Source: Acetobacterium woodii (GTDB lineage: Bacteria; Bacillota; Clostridia; Eubacteriales; Eubacteriaceae). Taken from it: 64,000 nucleotides of DNA. The notes under the pieces were generated by a model that saw only the letters and a list, made by a program, of their open reading frames with translations, had not been told where the DNA came from and searched no databases. The translations under genes and the position numbers were made by a program. The DNA is taken from positions 1 to 64,000 of the forward strand of contig JACQZP010000016.1 of the NCBI GenBank assembly GCA_016213825.1. The letters are read 5' to 3'. Position 1 is the stretch's first letter. Each line of letters begins with the position of its first letter. Of the stretch, positions 54,120-63,919 are shown in pieces.

Positions 54120-55514
54120 TTATCTTCTTCGCCTGGTTTGTGGATCTGGCTTTTTTTTGATTTTTATTTTTTTGTAGCGGATATTGTTTTTCCGCATAAA
54201 CTGAACAAACATAATCCGCAGAATGGCTAACAGCATCAGGATTACAATGACTGTCACATACCAATAAAGAATCGGATAATCGGTCCAATTTCTGGCCTTC
54301 ATGGAATTGGCGGCATAAACAGGGGTGGCTTCAACAAAGGTATCGCCCTTATAGACTTGCAATTCCCCAATCTGATCGCCTTCTTTAATATCAGCCTTAA
54401 GATTGGTCAAGGTTTCATCTCCCATGACCTTTGCTTCATCCCACTTTACTGCTTCTTTATACTGATCTTTAGTTGATTGTGGTACCGCTGTAATAAGTGG
54501 TTCATTGGTCTTATATTCCAGCTTATTGCCATCAAAAACATGGTAATTAACCACTTGGGCGACCCTGTTTTTGTCATCTTCTTTGGTCCATTCCAGCAAT
54601 TGATATTCTTTAACCACCGCATTGATGGTATCACTGGCTTCCTTGAAAAGAACGGTCTGATCGGCATTTAAAATAACGCCAATCATATTTTTATCGTTGC
54701 CTTCGCCTTCAAAAACCAGGCATTTGTTGGCTTCTTCGGTAAAACCCGTTTTGCCGCTGGTTGCGTAACCATTAAAAACAGGATTGGTTCCAGCTGATAG
54801 ATTATTGGCAACACGATAGTCTTCCGACAGTTCATTAAAGTTTGAATACAACAAGAGATTGGAATTGTTCCACTTATGTTTAACTTTATTCGTTTGAACC
54901 TCATGAATCTTGGATCTGGTCACCGCACTGATGGTTTCATTACCAAAAGCAGCTTGGGCTAATTTCAGTAAATCCGCCGGTGTAGTATAATGATTTTCAT
55001 TTTGCAAACCGTGTGGATTGGTAAAATTCGAACCGGTCATCTCCAGCTCTTTTGCTTTGGTATTCATGGCTTTGACAAACGCTTCATACGCTTTTTCTGA
55101 GGAGACCGAATTGTCTCCGGTAATTTTTCGGCCGATATTAACCGCAATCGTCTCGGCCGCATCATTTCCAGATGGCAGCAACAAAGCATAAAGAAGTTCG
55201 TTTAGCGAAATTACTTCTCCTTCTTCAAGCCCCGCCATGCTGCTGTCTTCAGCCAAACTGAGAATCTCATCCCCCACGGTGAAATTCTCAGTCAAATCTC
55301 CATGTTCTATGGCAACCAGCGCTGTCATCAGTTTAGTAGTACTGGCTGGATAAAATTTATCATTCTGTTTTTGTTGAAAAAGAATGTCACCGCTATTCTT
55401 TTCAAAAATGATCACACCTTCATCCGCTCCATAAGTAGGTAAACCTGCTGCTAAAGCGTTGCTTGTAAAAAAAACCAGGCTAAGAATAACCAATAGTCCT
55501 ATTTTTCTTTTCAT
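54120..55514 (-). CDS. D-alanyl-D-alanine carboxypeptidase (DacF/PBP5 type)
   Basis: A 464-residue secreted penicillin-binding protein. Signal peptide 1-23, then the serine peptidase S11 motifs: S58-T-T-K61 (FYPASTTKLMTALV), S115-G-N117 (LLPSGNDAAE) and KTG (TSGKTGFTEEA). A PBP5 C-terminal beta domain (about 290-395, DQIGELQVYKGD) and a C-terminal membrane segment followed by a basic tail (about 415-464) anchor it on the outer face of the membrane. It trims pentapeptides in peptidoglycan. It is 23 bases downstream of the M16C protease gene. Confidence 0.95.
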   Translation of the reverse strand: MKRKIGLLVILSLVFFTSNALAAGLPTYGADEGVIIFEKNSGDILFQQKQNDKFYPASTTKLMTALVAIEHGDLTENFTVGDEILSLAEDSSMAGLEEGEVISLNELLYALLLPSGNDAAETIAVNIGRKITGDNSVSSEKAYEAFVKAMNTKAKELEMTGSNFTNPHGLQNENHYTTPADLLKLAQAAFGNETISAVTRSKIHEVQTNKVKHKWNNSNLLLYSNFNELSEDYRVANNLSAGTNPVFNGYATSGKTGFTEEANKCLVFEGEGNDKNMIGVILNADQTVLFKEASDTINAVVKEYQLLEWTKEDDKNRVAQVVNYHVFDGNKLEYKTNEPLITAVPQSTKDQYKEAVKWDEAKVMGDETLTNLKADIKEGDQIGELQVYKGDTFVEATPVYAANSMKARNWTDYPILYWYVTVIVILMLLAILRIMFVQFMRKNNIRYKKIKIKKKPDPQTRRRR

Positions 55515-55537
55515 AACCTCTCCCCCTCTAAAATCTC

Positions 55538-58492
55538 CTACTTGATATAACGGGTTTCTTTAAACAATTCCTTTTCTTCAGTGATGGCTTCTTCGCTGCC
55601 TAAAACACAAATCGCATTTTTAGCAAGGACAGCAGCAACCATTTCAGCATAGCTTTTTAATTGTTCTAAGGAGGTTTCTAAAATTTCATCCCGCTCAGTC
55701 TGAAGATCCTCCGTCGTGACGCCGCTGAAATAAAAATTGTCCGCTATTTCACCTTTGACAGACGCACTCAATGGCACATCCTTACTGCTGATGGTACCAA
55801 TAATATATTTTTCAAGCTCTCTTTTTGACAGATCCAGATTATTGATATAATCAATGACGCCCTGATAGGCCTCAAAGGTCTTTTTCAATTTAGGATCCCG
55901 ATACGATCCAAAATATAAATCGCCACTTCGTCCGATGCTCATAAATGCGCCATAGGCACCACCCTGAACCCGAACCTTGTTCCACAAATAGTCCATGGAA
56001 AGAATCCCTTTTAGCACCAGCTGAGAACCGGCGTACTGATAGCCTAAAGCTCTGATATTGTACCCCTGAGACACATATTGAATCTTGGCCGCAGTCAAGA
56101 AACCCTCATTGGCAATCTTCGTATCAAACTTAAAGGCATTTTTTACCTCTTTTTTAGATGCCAGGCCAGATACATAAGGAGTCAGCGCTTCCAGCGTCCG
56201 ATCCCGGATCGTTTCGGTTCCGGTAATGCTGATAATCGGTTTTTTCTTGGTGAACACAATCTCGGCAATTTCAGTTAGTTTTTTTGCCAGTTCTTCAAAT
56301 TTTTCATCAAAATTTGCTTCCAGATCAGCAATAAACCGATAAAACTCAATCCCGCCAAACTCTTCAAATAAACGAGCCGACTGGGAGTAGTAAGATTGCA
56401 GTCGTTGCACCCCAACCACATGTCCGGCGGTCAGGAATTGGGTTTCTTTGTGGGTCTTAATTTCCCGAACCATATCGTGAATCAGGTTCTTTTCCTGATA
56501 CTGGGTCTGGGTAATTACATCTGTCATAATATTAATTAAAGTCGGAATGTTTTCAGCTACCGCTTTACCTTTAATATAACAGTTAGAGGTAAAATCACCA
56601 TATTGATGAACATCATCATAAGACTCGACCCCAAAGGATAATCCCCCGGTATGGATTTCGATTTCCTGACTCAAGCGGTGGAAATCCATGGTTTTTGTGC
56701 TGAGTCCACCTAATATTTTACACATCAGTGATAAATATTTCAAGTCTTCCTGAGGTACATCACTGTAATCAAAATACAGTTTTAAATAGGAAATGTCCCC
56801 GGTGAATCCCGGATGGAAAAGCAATGTTGTATCCAAGGCGTTACTAACTTCCATAGGGTAGGTTCGGCCCGTTTTATTAATATCCTCAAGGGACAGCTTA
56901 GGTATTTTTTCCAGATCCTCCGGTGCGTCCTCTTCATTTTGCTTTTCAATTAACATCTGTGTTTCAGCAACTAAAGCGTTTAGTTCTTCTGCCGTCAGTC
57001 CAGCTTTAAAAGCTGCCAGCTTTTCTTCCAGAGCCCGGTCGGCTTTTTCCTGGAGGGTATTGTCCGGCACGATGGTTACTATGGTTTGATGGGTATTGTC
57101 AATCAGCAGTCGTTTGATCAGTTTTTCGAAGTAGCCATCTTTCCAGTTATCCTTGAGTTTTTTGAAAACCCATTTATATTTCAGGTAATCGGTGGGTTCA
57201 TGGCCATAGAGCCAATTGTCCATCATATCGATACCGTAAATCAGACCTTTGGGATAGGAACCGTATTCCCCTTCAATATGGGAGAACTCATGAATATTGA
57301 TGCCCGCTTCCACACTAAGAGGATCTAAACCATCCTTCACCAGTTTATTTAAGACATCATCAACCGTTTTTGTAAATAATTCTGCATGTTTTGCCTCGGT
57401 ATTTTTGAGGACAATTGAAAAATAGGGCTGTTTTAATGAACTACTGTAGTGGTAGCTCACATCTTCCGCAATTTTAAGATCCAACAAGGCTTCTTTTAAC
57501 GGTGATGAATTATTATTGAGTAAAATATGCGAGAGGATATCAAAAGCCAGCGCATCTTCATAAGGCAAGGTGTTTCCCAATACTACGTTTAAGGCCAGGT
57601 AGGCTTTATTATCAAGGGATTCTTCCTTGGACACGCCATAGCTGGCGATCAACTGCTGCCGTTTTTCAAACGGTTTTTGTTCCGCAATTTCGCTATCGAC
57701 AACCTGTTTTTCGAACACATTCAGATATTCATCATTTAAATATTTCAGGTGGGCCCGAACATCGCCATCGCCGTACAGGTAAATATAACTGTTAGAGGGA
57801 TGATAGTATTTTTTGTGGAAACCCAGAAAGTCCTCGTAGGTCAATTCTGGAATCACATCCGGATCACCACCAGATTCAAACCGGTAGCAGGATTGAGGGT
57901 AAAGGGATTCAAATATTTTATTTTGTAGCACTTCTTCCGGATTGGAGAAAGCGCCCTTCATTTCATTATAAACCACCCCGTTATAAATAATCGGATCATC
58001 GGCATTTTCAATGTGATAATGCCAGCCCTCCTGTTGGAAAGTATAGGGGTTTCCATAAATATTAGGGTAAAAAACCGCATCCAGATAAACATCCATCAGA
58101 TTCATAAAATCTTTGGCATTGGTGCTGGCAATCGGGTACATGGTTTTATCCGGGTAGGTCATGGCGTTTAAAAAGGTGTTTAATGACCCTTTAGCCAATT
58201 CCACAAAAGGTTCCTTGACCGGATATTTCTTTGACCCGCACAAAACCGAGTGTTCCAGAATATGGGGCACCCCGGTGCTGTCTGTAGATGGGGTTCTAAA
58301 GCTGATGGAAAAAACTTTGTTGTCATCTTCCGCTGAAATATACAAACATTGGGCGCCGGTTTTCTCATGAACAAAGGTCCGGGCAATGCTATCTATTTCA
58401 TCGACAAATTCTTCTTTTTTTAAAATAAAGCCATGGACATTCTCTTCCAGTTTAAACATTTTTTCCTGTTGATCTCTAATTTCCTTTTTCAA
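55538..58492 (-). CDS. M16C metalloprotease (presequence-protease/Cym1-like)
   Basis: A 984-residue protein of the size of PreP/Cym1/insulinase-like M16C peptidases. The inverted zinc motif H77-x-x-E80-H81 (VPHILEHSVLCGS) is intact, with ELAKGSLNTFLNAMTYPDKT following, and an M16C_assoc domain is present in the middle (about 460-720). The C-terminal half has PYVSG-type inactive repeats and the RVQGGAYGAFM motif that binds substrate. It degrades small peptides in a closed chamber in the cytosol. It starts at a TTG (58492) with AAGGAG seven bases upstream. Confidence 0.93.
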   Translation of the reverse strand: MKKEIRDQQEKMFKLEENVHGFILKKEEFVDEIDSIARTFVHEKTGAQCLYISAEDDNKVFSISFRTPSTDSTGVPHILEHSVLCGSKKYPVKEPFVELAKGSLNTFLNAMTYPDKTMYPIASTNAKDFMNLMDVYLDAVFYPNIYGNPYTFQQEGWHYHIENADDPIIYNGVVYNEMKGAFSNPEEVLQNKIFESLYPQSCYRFESGGDPDVIPELTYEDFLGFHKKYYHPSNSYIYLYGDGDVRAHLKYLNDEYLNVFEKQVVDSEIAEQKPFEKRQQLIASYGVSKEESLDNKAYLALNVVLGNTLPYEDALAFDILSHILLNNNSSPLKEALLDLKIAEDVSYHYSSSLKQPYFSIVLKNTEAKHAELFTKTVDDVLNKLVKDGLDPLSVEAGINIHEFSHIEGEYGSYPKGLIYGIDMMDNWLYGHEPTDYLKYKWVFKKLKDNWKDGYFEKLIKRLLIDNTHQTIVTIVPDNTLQEKADRALEEKLAAFKAGLTAEELNALVAETQMLIEKQNEEDAPEDLEKIPKLSLEDINKTGRTYPMEVSNALDTTLLFHPGFTGDISYLKLYFDYSDVPQEDLKYLSLMCKILGGLSTKTMDFHRLSQEIEIHTGGLSFGVESYDDVHQYGDFTSNCYIKGKAVAENIPTLINIMTDVITQTQYQEKNLIHDMVREIKTHKETQFLTAGHVVGVQRLQSYYSQSARLFEEFGGIEFYRFIADLEANFDEKFEELAKKLTEIAEIVFTKKKPIISITGTETIRDRTLEALTPYVSGLASKKEVKNAFKFDTKIANEGFLTAAKIQYVSQGYNIRALGYQYAGSQLVLKGILSMDYLWNKVRVQGGAYGAFMSIGRSGDLYFGSYRDPKLKKTFEAYQGVIDYINNLDLSKRELEKYIIGTISSKDVPLSASVKGEIADNFYFSGVTTEDLQTERDEILETSLEQLKSYAEMVAAVLAKNAICVLGSEEAITEEKELFKETRYIK

Positions 58493-58562
58493 ATGCCTCT
58501 CCTTTTCTATTCTCGAATTTAGTTAAATACTTGACTCTAAAAGCATGAACAAATATTGCAAT

Positions 58563-58681
58563 GGTGCCGGTTCCACAAACAGTTTTGTAACGTGTAGACG
58601 AACGGTTCGTAGAACTGTACGTCGTACAGTGTAAAAATTGTTTCGTGCGAACCGACACCAGAGCTTACGGTACTTCAGTAA
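58563..58681. repeat. palindromic repetitive element, long copy
   Basis: Inverted ends GGTGCCGGTTC (58563-58573) and GAACCGACACC (58649-58659) followed by GAGCTTACGGTACTTCAGTA. A short form of the same element lies at 60093-60138. A nested CTGTAC-GTC-GTACAG palindrome is inside it. Confidence 0.65.
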
Positions 58682-58693
58682 ATGCTGTATTCT

Positions 58694-60022
58694 TTATTTT
58701 ATTATTCCATTTTTGATCAGATATTCTTTCATTTTGAGCTCGTGCCCCATTTCTGTGGGCTCATAAAAATGGGTGTCCACCAGGTCATCTGGCAAGTACT
58801 GTTGTTTCACATAGTGACCGGGATAATTATGGGGATACTGATAGGTCATCCCCCTCCCCAGTTTTTCACTGCCGGAATAATGAGTATCCTGCAGGTGCGC
58901 CGGCACATTGCTGTTTGACACATGTTTAACGGCAGCAATGGCAGCATCCACCGCCAAGTAGGAGGCGTTGCTTTTAGGCGCGCAGGCCAGAAAAACGACT
59001 GCCTGGGCCAGATTGATCCGAGCTTCGGGCATGCCGATAAACTGAACGGCATCAGCAGCGGCCATTGCCACCGGTAAAGCCAGCGGTTCGGCATTGCCAA
59101 TGTCTTCAGAAGCCGAAATGACAATCCGCCGGGCAATAAATTTGGGGTCTTCTCCCGCGGTAATCATTTTTGCCATCCAATACAAAGCCGCATCCGGATC
59201 GGAGCCCCGAATGCTTTTGATAAAGGCTGATATGGTATCGTAATGGTTATCGCCATTTTTATCATACTGTACGGCCCGTTGCTGAATGCATTCCTGAGCC
59301 GTTTCCAGATCGATATGAATCACCCCGTCTTCATTTTTGTCCACTGTCTGAATCCCTAATTCCAGGGCATTCAGAGCCCGGCGCACATCGCCATTGGCGA
59401 CCTCGGCAAAATGGTCGAGAGCGTCCACATCACATTTTATTTTCATGACGCCATAACCCCGGTCCCGATCATGAATGGCTCGCTCAATCACACAGCGGAT
59501 ATCATCCGGGGTCAGATTTTCAAACTCAAAGATGGTGGAGCGGGACAGCAACGGTGAGTTGATCTCAAAATAGGGATTTTCGGTGGTCGCTCCGATGAGG
59601 GTTACCAGACCCTTTTCGACGCTAGGCAAAAGCGCATCTTGCTGGGCCTTATTGAAGCGATGGATTTCATCAATAAAGAGGATTGATTTTTTATTATAAA
59701 CTCCCAGATTATCCTTAGCTTTATCCAATACCTCGGTGATTTCTTTTTTCCCCGAGGTAACGGCATTTAGCTCATAAAACACGGCATTGGTTCGATTAGC
59801 AATAATCTTGGCCAGGGATGTTTTTCCCGTACCCGGAGGCCCATAAAAGACCACCGAGGATAGTTTATCCGCTTCAATCAGGCGGTATAAGAGTTTCCCC
59901 TTGCCAATGATATGTTGCTGACCAACAAATTCTTCCAGCGTTTGGGGACGCATTCTGACTGCCAGCGGGGCATTATCGGCTATTTGACCTTCATAATTTC
60001 GGTTAAAAAAGTTTTCCTGCAT
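58694..60022 (-). CDS. rarA: RarA/MgsA-type AAA ATPase (replication-associated recombination protein)
   Basis: A 442-residue clamp-loader-like AAA protein. Walker [10 protein letters not shown] (61-69), Walker [17 protein letters not shown], sensor 1 [20 protein letters not shown] and arginine finger region are all visible. The C-terminal MgsA domain has [20 protein letters not shown] and [20 protein letters not shown]. It acts at stalled replication forks together with SSB. AGGAC precedes the ATG. It lies between two copies of a palindromic repeat. Confidence 0.96.
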   Translation of the reverse strand: MQENFFNRNYEGQIADNAPLAVRMRPQTLEEFVGQQHIIGKGKLLYRLIEADKLSSVVFYGPPGTGKTSLAKIIANRTNAVFYELNAVTSGKKEITEVLDKAKDNLGVYNKKSILFIDEIHRFNKAQQDALLPSVEKGLVTLIGATTENPYFEINSPLLSRSTIFEFENLTPDDIRCVIERAIHDRDRGYGVMKIKCDVDALDHFAEVANGDVRRALNALELGIQTVDKNEDGVIHIDLETAQECIQQRAVQYDKNGDNHYDTISAFIKSIRGSDPDAALYWMAKMITAGEDPKFIARRIVISASEDIGNAEPLALPVAMAAADAVQFIGMPEARINLAQAVVFLACAPKSNASYLAVDAAIAAVKHVSNSNVPAHLQDTHYSGSEKLGRGMTYQYPHNYPGHYVKQQYLPDDLVDTHFYEPTEMGHELKMKEYLIKNGIIK

Positions 60023-60092
60023 AATGTCCTTTCACTATTTAATTTGAATCGCAATCACTAAATTCAAAAGAATTGAACAAAATTTGCTTTGC

Positions 60093-60138
60093 TGTCGGTT
60101 TCCACAAACCGGCATCGAAGCTCACGGTACTTTCGTAA
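60093..60138. repeat. palindromic repetitive element, short copy
   Basis: TGTCGGTTTCCACAAACCGGCAT (60093-60115) hairpin followed by GAAGCTCACGGTACTTTCGT, matching the long copy at 58563-58681 without its centre. Confidence 0.6.
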
Positions 60139-60139
60139 T

Positions 60140-62206
60140 TCATAATTTCGTTTCGATTATTTCTATTTCTGTTTGGTTTAACTCAAAAAAACGGTAGAAC
60201 CACATATCAACTTCCGCAAGAACATTGCGCAATTGTTCGGAGTCTCCATTTTTCTTTAATTGAACGATTCTATCATATGAGTCTTTAAAATACTTAATAT
60301 TTTCATCTTTTATATCTGGGATGCCCAATCTCAACAATGTATTGGGATAATATTCATAAAGCTTATCACCCATTTTTTTCCCATATGACTTAAAATAATA
60401 ATTGTACAGTCGGCTGTTCAGCAGAATAACCAGAAACTCCTCAGTTATTTGATGATAAAGTCGGGGCTTCAGGATCAGTCCATATACATCCGCACTAAAA
60501 TAACATTTATGTTCATCAATGGCAAAGCGATTCTGGGTTGCTTTATATGGGAATATGATCTTGCGACCTTCAAAATGGTCGGGATCTCTTCCCCACTGTA
60601 GTTTATACCAGGGCAGCTTACCACTTTGGCACTCCCGGCGATTTTTAAGCTTTTCCTTAAAATTTTCCAGATGCTTTTCAACCTGGGGATATTTTTTAAT
60701 ATTACTAATGCTATTAGTATAGAGAATTTTCTTTTGTGGTTCTGCCACAGAAAAAATACCCACATCTTTGTTTTTAATCCAGGGTTTTAAAAGGTCAGTT
60801 GCAAACTCCTTAAGTGCTTCATCCCCATCATCAAAGATAAAGGCTTTGTCATTTCCGGTGATAATTCCCTGAAAGCTTTGAACCACATTGTCTAGGGTAA
60901 ACGGTGTCTTTTTCTCGATCTTTTCGATAATTCCCTGGGTAATTGGCGAATAAAGCCGCCAAGAATCATCCTTTAAGCCAGCCTGTTGAAGCTCGAACGC
61001 CTCAAATAGTTGGTTTTCGGCTGGTTTCACCTGGGCTAATAAATGAATCAATTCCGAATAGGTCTCCGGTTTATGGTTTTTAATAAAAAACCGTTTAATC
61101 TGAATGTTGTGGTTCTTATCTATTTGATTCTTTTTGATCAGCCGGATAATCGCCGGGTCAACCCCCACTCCTTCGATAATTCGCAGTCCATTGAAATCGA
61201 CAATTTCCTGGATTGCAAAAGATTTTTTAATAAAGGCCCGTAAAGGTTTTCCATAAAATGCTTCAATAAAATAACGGGAAGTAATATGAATCAGTTGTCC
61301 CTCAGGTTTTAGCAGCTCCCACCCCCGATGGATAAAACAATAAGAAAGATCGCCTTTGTCCTGATAGACTTCAAAATAACGATTTTTAAGATTTTTCATA
61401 TAGTCGGCATTGATTTCCTTGTGCCCCACGTAGGGCGGATTGCCAATAACGACATCCACCGATTCATTTTCGATCAAATCTTCAATCAAAATATCGCCAC
61501 AAATAATTCCCAATGGTTTAACATACCTGCTTCCTTTTAAGGTCAAGATAAGTCGGGTAACCAGACATGCCATCGAATCCCGATCCACGCCCAGGAGACA
61601 TTTTTCCAGCAATAGTCGATGCAAGGCATCTGTTTCACTTTGTCCCGCTTCGCCATAATTTAAAATAATTTGATCATAAACTGCACTTAAAAGGGAACCA
61701 CTTCCACAAGCCGGGTCTAAAATCCTAACAATTTGGGATTCATCCCCTATTTTTATATTTTTCAACACTTTTGATGCCATATAACCAGCGATATTTTCAG
61801 GGGTGTAAAAAATTCCATGGTTTTTCTTGTGATTAATTAACAGGCTTTCTTCGTAAAGATTACCAATCAGCCCCGGATTTTCCCCTTTAAGGGATGGTGA
61901 TTTTTCAACCAAGTCACAGACCCAATCCCATATTTCATCCCCAAGAGGCTGGATATCCCCCTTCGGTTGAACCCAAAATGCTTCATGGACTGGTTCGCCC
62001 TGCCAGAGTTCCATCATATAATCTAATGTAAAATTCTTTTTAAGATCCAACTTATACCGCTCAAAATCAATGCGCTGATTGTCCGCCAGATATTTTAGCA
62101 CAAAGCACTTTAATAAAAAAATGACATTAGCACTTCGATCTTCGGCAAGATAATTGTATTTTTTAATAAAACGGATTAGCTTTTCTGAAATCTCCTGAAA
62201 CTTCAT
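60140..62206 (-). CDS. orphan N6-adenine DNA methyltransferase (Eco57I/TaqI type)
   Basis: An about 688-residue protein. A helical head (about 1-130) leads to GIFYTPENIAGYMASKVL, then SAM motif I DPACGSGSLLSAVYD (164-178) and the catalytic NPPY (256-259, VIGNPPYVGHKEI), typical of N6-adenine methylases. The C-terminal half (about 430-660) resembles a TaqI-type target recognition domain (FLVILLNSRLYNYYFKSYG). No PD-(D/E)xK nuclease part or partner gene is adjacent, so it may be a methyltransferase-only or degenerated type IIG enzyme. I chose the ATG at 62206 because AGAGGTC lies just upstream; an earlier GTG is in the promoter area. Confidence 0.8.
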   Translation of the reverse strand: MKFQEISEKLIRFIKKYNYLAEDRSANVIFLLKCFVLKYLADNQRIDFERYKLDLKKNFTLDYMMELWQGEPVHEAFWVQPKGDIQPLGDEIWDWVCDLVEKSPSLKGENPGLIGNLYEESLLINHKKNHGIFYTPENIAGYMASKVLKNIKIGDESQIVRILDPACGSGSLLSAVYDQIILNYGEAGQSETDALHRLLLEKCLLGVDRDSMACLVTRLILTLKGSRYVKPLGIICGDILIEDLIENESVDVVIGNPPYVGHKEINADYMKNLKNRYFEVYQDKGDLSYCFIHRGWELLKPEGQLIHITSRYFIEAFYGKPLRAFIKKSFAIQEIVDFNGLRIIEGVGVDPAIIRLIKKNQIDKNHNIQIKRFFIKNHKPETYSELIHLLAQVKPAENQLFEAFELQQAGLKDDSWRLYSPITQGIIEKIEKKTPFTLDNVVQSFQGIITGNDKAFIFDDGDEALKEFATDLLKPWIKNKDVGIFSVAEPQKKILYTNSISNIKKYPQVEKHLENFKEKLKNRRECQSGKLPWYKLQWGRDPDHFEGRKIIFPYKATQNRFAIDEHKCYFSADVYGLILKPRLYHQITEEFLVILLNSRLYNYYFKSYGKKMGDKLYEYYPNTLLRLGIPDIKDENIKYFKDSYDRIVQLKKNGDSEQLRNVLAEVDMWFYRFFELNQTEIEIIETKL

Positions 62207-62314
62207 TAAGACCTCTTTCACTTCATTTCTGTAGTTTGTCACCAGATTATTATAACATTATTTGAGCAGAAAAGATAAAGAAAAGGCGAAATAACCAGTT
62301 CACTATTCACACTC

Positions 62315-62345
62315 AAAAATCCAGGAATTCAATCCCTGGATTTTT
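62315..62345 (-). terminator. terminator of the zinc-ribbon/TPR gene
   Basis: AAAAATCCAGG...CCTGGATTTTT, 9-base loop, with flanking T-runs in both directions. Confidence 0.85.
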
Positions 62346-62387
62346 TATTTTAACTTATTGCTAACTTGTCTTTTTCAAACCCGCCAA

Positions 62388-63749
62388 TCAGAACAATTTG
62401 ATCTCAGAGATAGCCGTGTCGTGTTCTCCATCTGCTGGTCCCGGAACCACACTGTCGATCATAAAAACGAGCGAATCTCCGGGATTAATGGTGGTAGGAC
62501 TAATTGAAACCGTCTGTTCATCACGAATGCGTTCGAGCATCGCATTTGCGATGGGATTAGTGTTCAAGTAAACCACTAAACCGCGCACGCTGCCGTTTTC
62601 AGCAAAGTTCGTGGAACTCTTAACATAACCAGTTTTTATGGCGAGTCCATGGATGGTCAGCGGTCCGGTTCCATTATAAACACATTGAATATATTCTCCC
62701 ACACCATCTCCTGCAACACCTTCAACCCAGGCCGTGTTGTTATTGCCATCCATGACATTGCCAACATAATAACTGATGCCAGACATATTTGGTAAGGTCG
62801 AAGAAGCAACTAAACTGAAATTATAATAATCCGCAGCGTCAGACATATCACCTCCAGACACTGTTCCTCCAGTTGTCGTTGGGACATCCACGATGGTATA
62901 CTTTCCTTCAATTGTTTTACTGGAAAATCCGCTGCTGCCCACTTCGATGGCTTTGATAATGTGCTCACCTTTTTGCAGTGAAATCGGAGCGGTATATTCG
63001 AATGATCCAACCGTAGGCTGTGAACCATCGGTGGTGTAATAGACCTTATCATTTACATCGCCCTTGATGATTTCCAGGGATTGGGTTCCCTGGTAGCTTC
63101 CCGGGTTAAGCTTAAACGAAGGCACTTTTACCGCATAATCACTTTTTTGATTGCTATATTTTTCATCGCCCGTCGCCGCAGCGGCCCGATCAAGCAAGGC
63201 AAAAAGATCATTTTCCGATACCTTGGCCATTATCTCTGAAGCAATGTAGGCATCATAAATTTGTTTTAGTTTTTCTTTATTCTTTTCTTTTAACAACGCA
63301 TCTTCATAAAAGGTCTTGGCCATTACAAAATTTGACAATCCTGTATAGGCCTTCGCTTTTCCAAAAATCGCGTCGGCGTTACTAGAATCAATCTTTAGCA
63401 CATCATCAAAAACCGTTAATGCTTCGGTGTAGTTGATATCCGCTAATAAACTCTCGCCATTTTTTATCCCGTCGTTAATGGTATTTACCTTCTGGGAATT
63501 TAAAAATCCCAGAACCCCACCAATGACCAAAATCAAACCAAGCACGGCTGCTGAGACTATCAGAATTACTTTTTTGGTTGAATTCTTTTCCGGCTTAACT
63601 ACTGCCGTTTGACCCGCCTTTTCTTCCTTAACTGTCGCATTATTATCCTTATCAGTCTCCCAATTCGCCAAACTTCTTAATGGACTACCACAATTCTCGC
63701 AAAACAAACTGGATGCTTCATTTTCAGCTCCGCATTTTTCACACTTTAT
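62388..63749 (-). CDS. zinc-ribbon, membrane-anchored TPR and glycan-binding protein
   Basis: An about 453-residue envelope protein. A zinc ribbon CEKCGAENEASSLFCENCG sits at the N-terminus (cytosolic), then a charged linker, one membrane segment (about 65-85, VILIVSAAVLGLILVIGG), TPR-like repeats (NYTEALTVFDDVLKIDSS-like), a chitobiase-C-type domain (VYYTTDGSQPTVGSFEY) and a C-terminal domain like the NADase-type glycan-binding (F5/8-type) domain (NVMDGNNNTAWVEGV). No ATG, GTG or TTG precedes the first Cys pair: the only in-frame codon after GGAGG is ATA at 63749. A TTG at 63707 would cut the zinc ribbon in half. I therefore prefer 63749. Confidence 0.7.
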   Translation of the reverse strand: MKCEKCGAENEASSLFCENCGSPLRSLANWETDKDNNATVKEEKAGQTAVVKPEKNSTKKVILIVSAAVLGLILVIGGVLGFLNSQKVNTINDGIKNGESLLADINYTEALTVFDDVLKIDSSNADAIFGKAKAYTGLSNFVMAKTFYEDALLKEKNKEKLKQIYDAYIASEIMAKVSENDLFALLDRAAAATGDEKYSNQKSDYAVKVPSFKLNPGSYQGTQSLEIIKGDVNDKVYYTTDGSQPTVGSFEYTAPISLQKGEHIIKAIEVGSSGFSSKTIEGKYTIVDVPTTTGGTVSGGDMSDAADYYNFSLVASSTLPNMSGISYYVGNVMDGNNNTAWVEGVAGDGVGEYIQCVYNGTGPLTIHGLAIKTGYVKSSTNFAENGSVRGLVVYLNTNPIANAMLERIRDEQTVSISPTTINPGDSLVFMIDSVVPGPADGEHDTAISEIKLF

Positions 63750-63870
63750 ATTAACACCTCCCCCTTTTGCAATAACGATGTTTTAATTCTCTACTTGAAG
63801 CTTCATAGAGAATTAACCTTTTTTTATTAACAATTTTACCCTTTTTCACGCTGATTAACCCCAAATGAAA

Positions 63871-63909
63871 AAAACCAGACAAAATCATTAATCGATTTTG
63901 TCTGGTTTT
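63871..63909 (-). terminator. terminator of the tRNA-Leu transcript
   Basis: Perfect 16-bp stem AAAACCAGACAAAATC with ATTAATC loop; on the minus strand it ends in TTTTTTTC, 10 bases after the tRNA CCA. Confidence 0.9.
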
Positions 63910-63919
63910 AAAGTTCACA

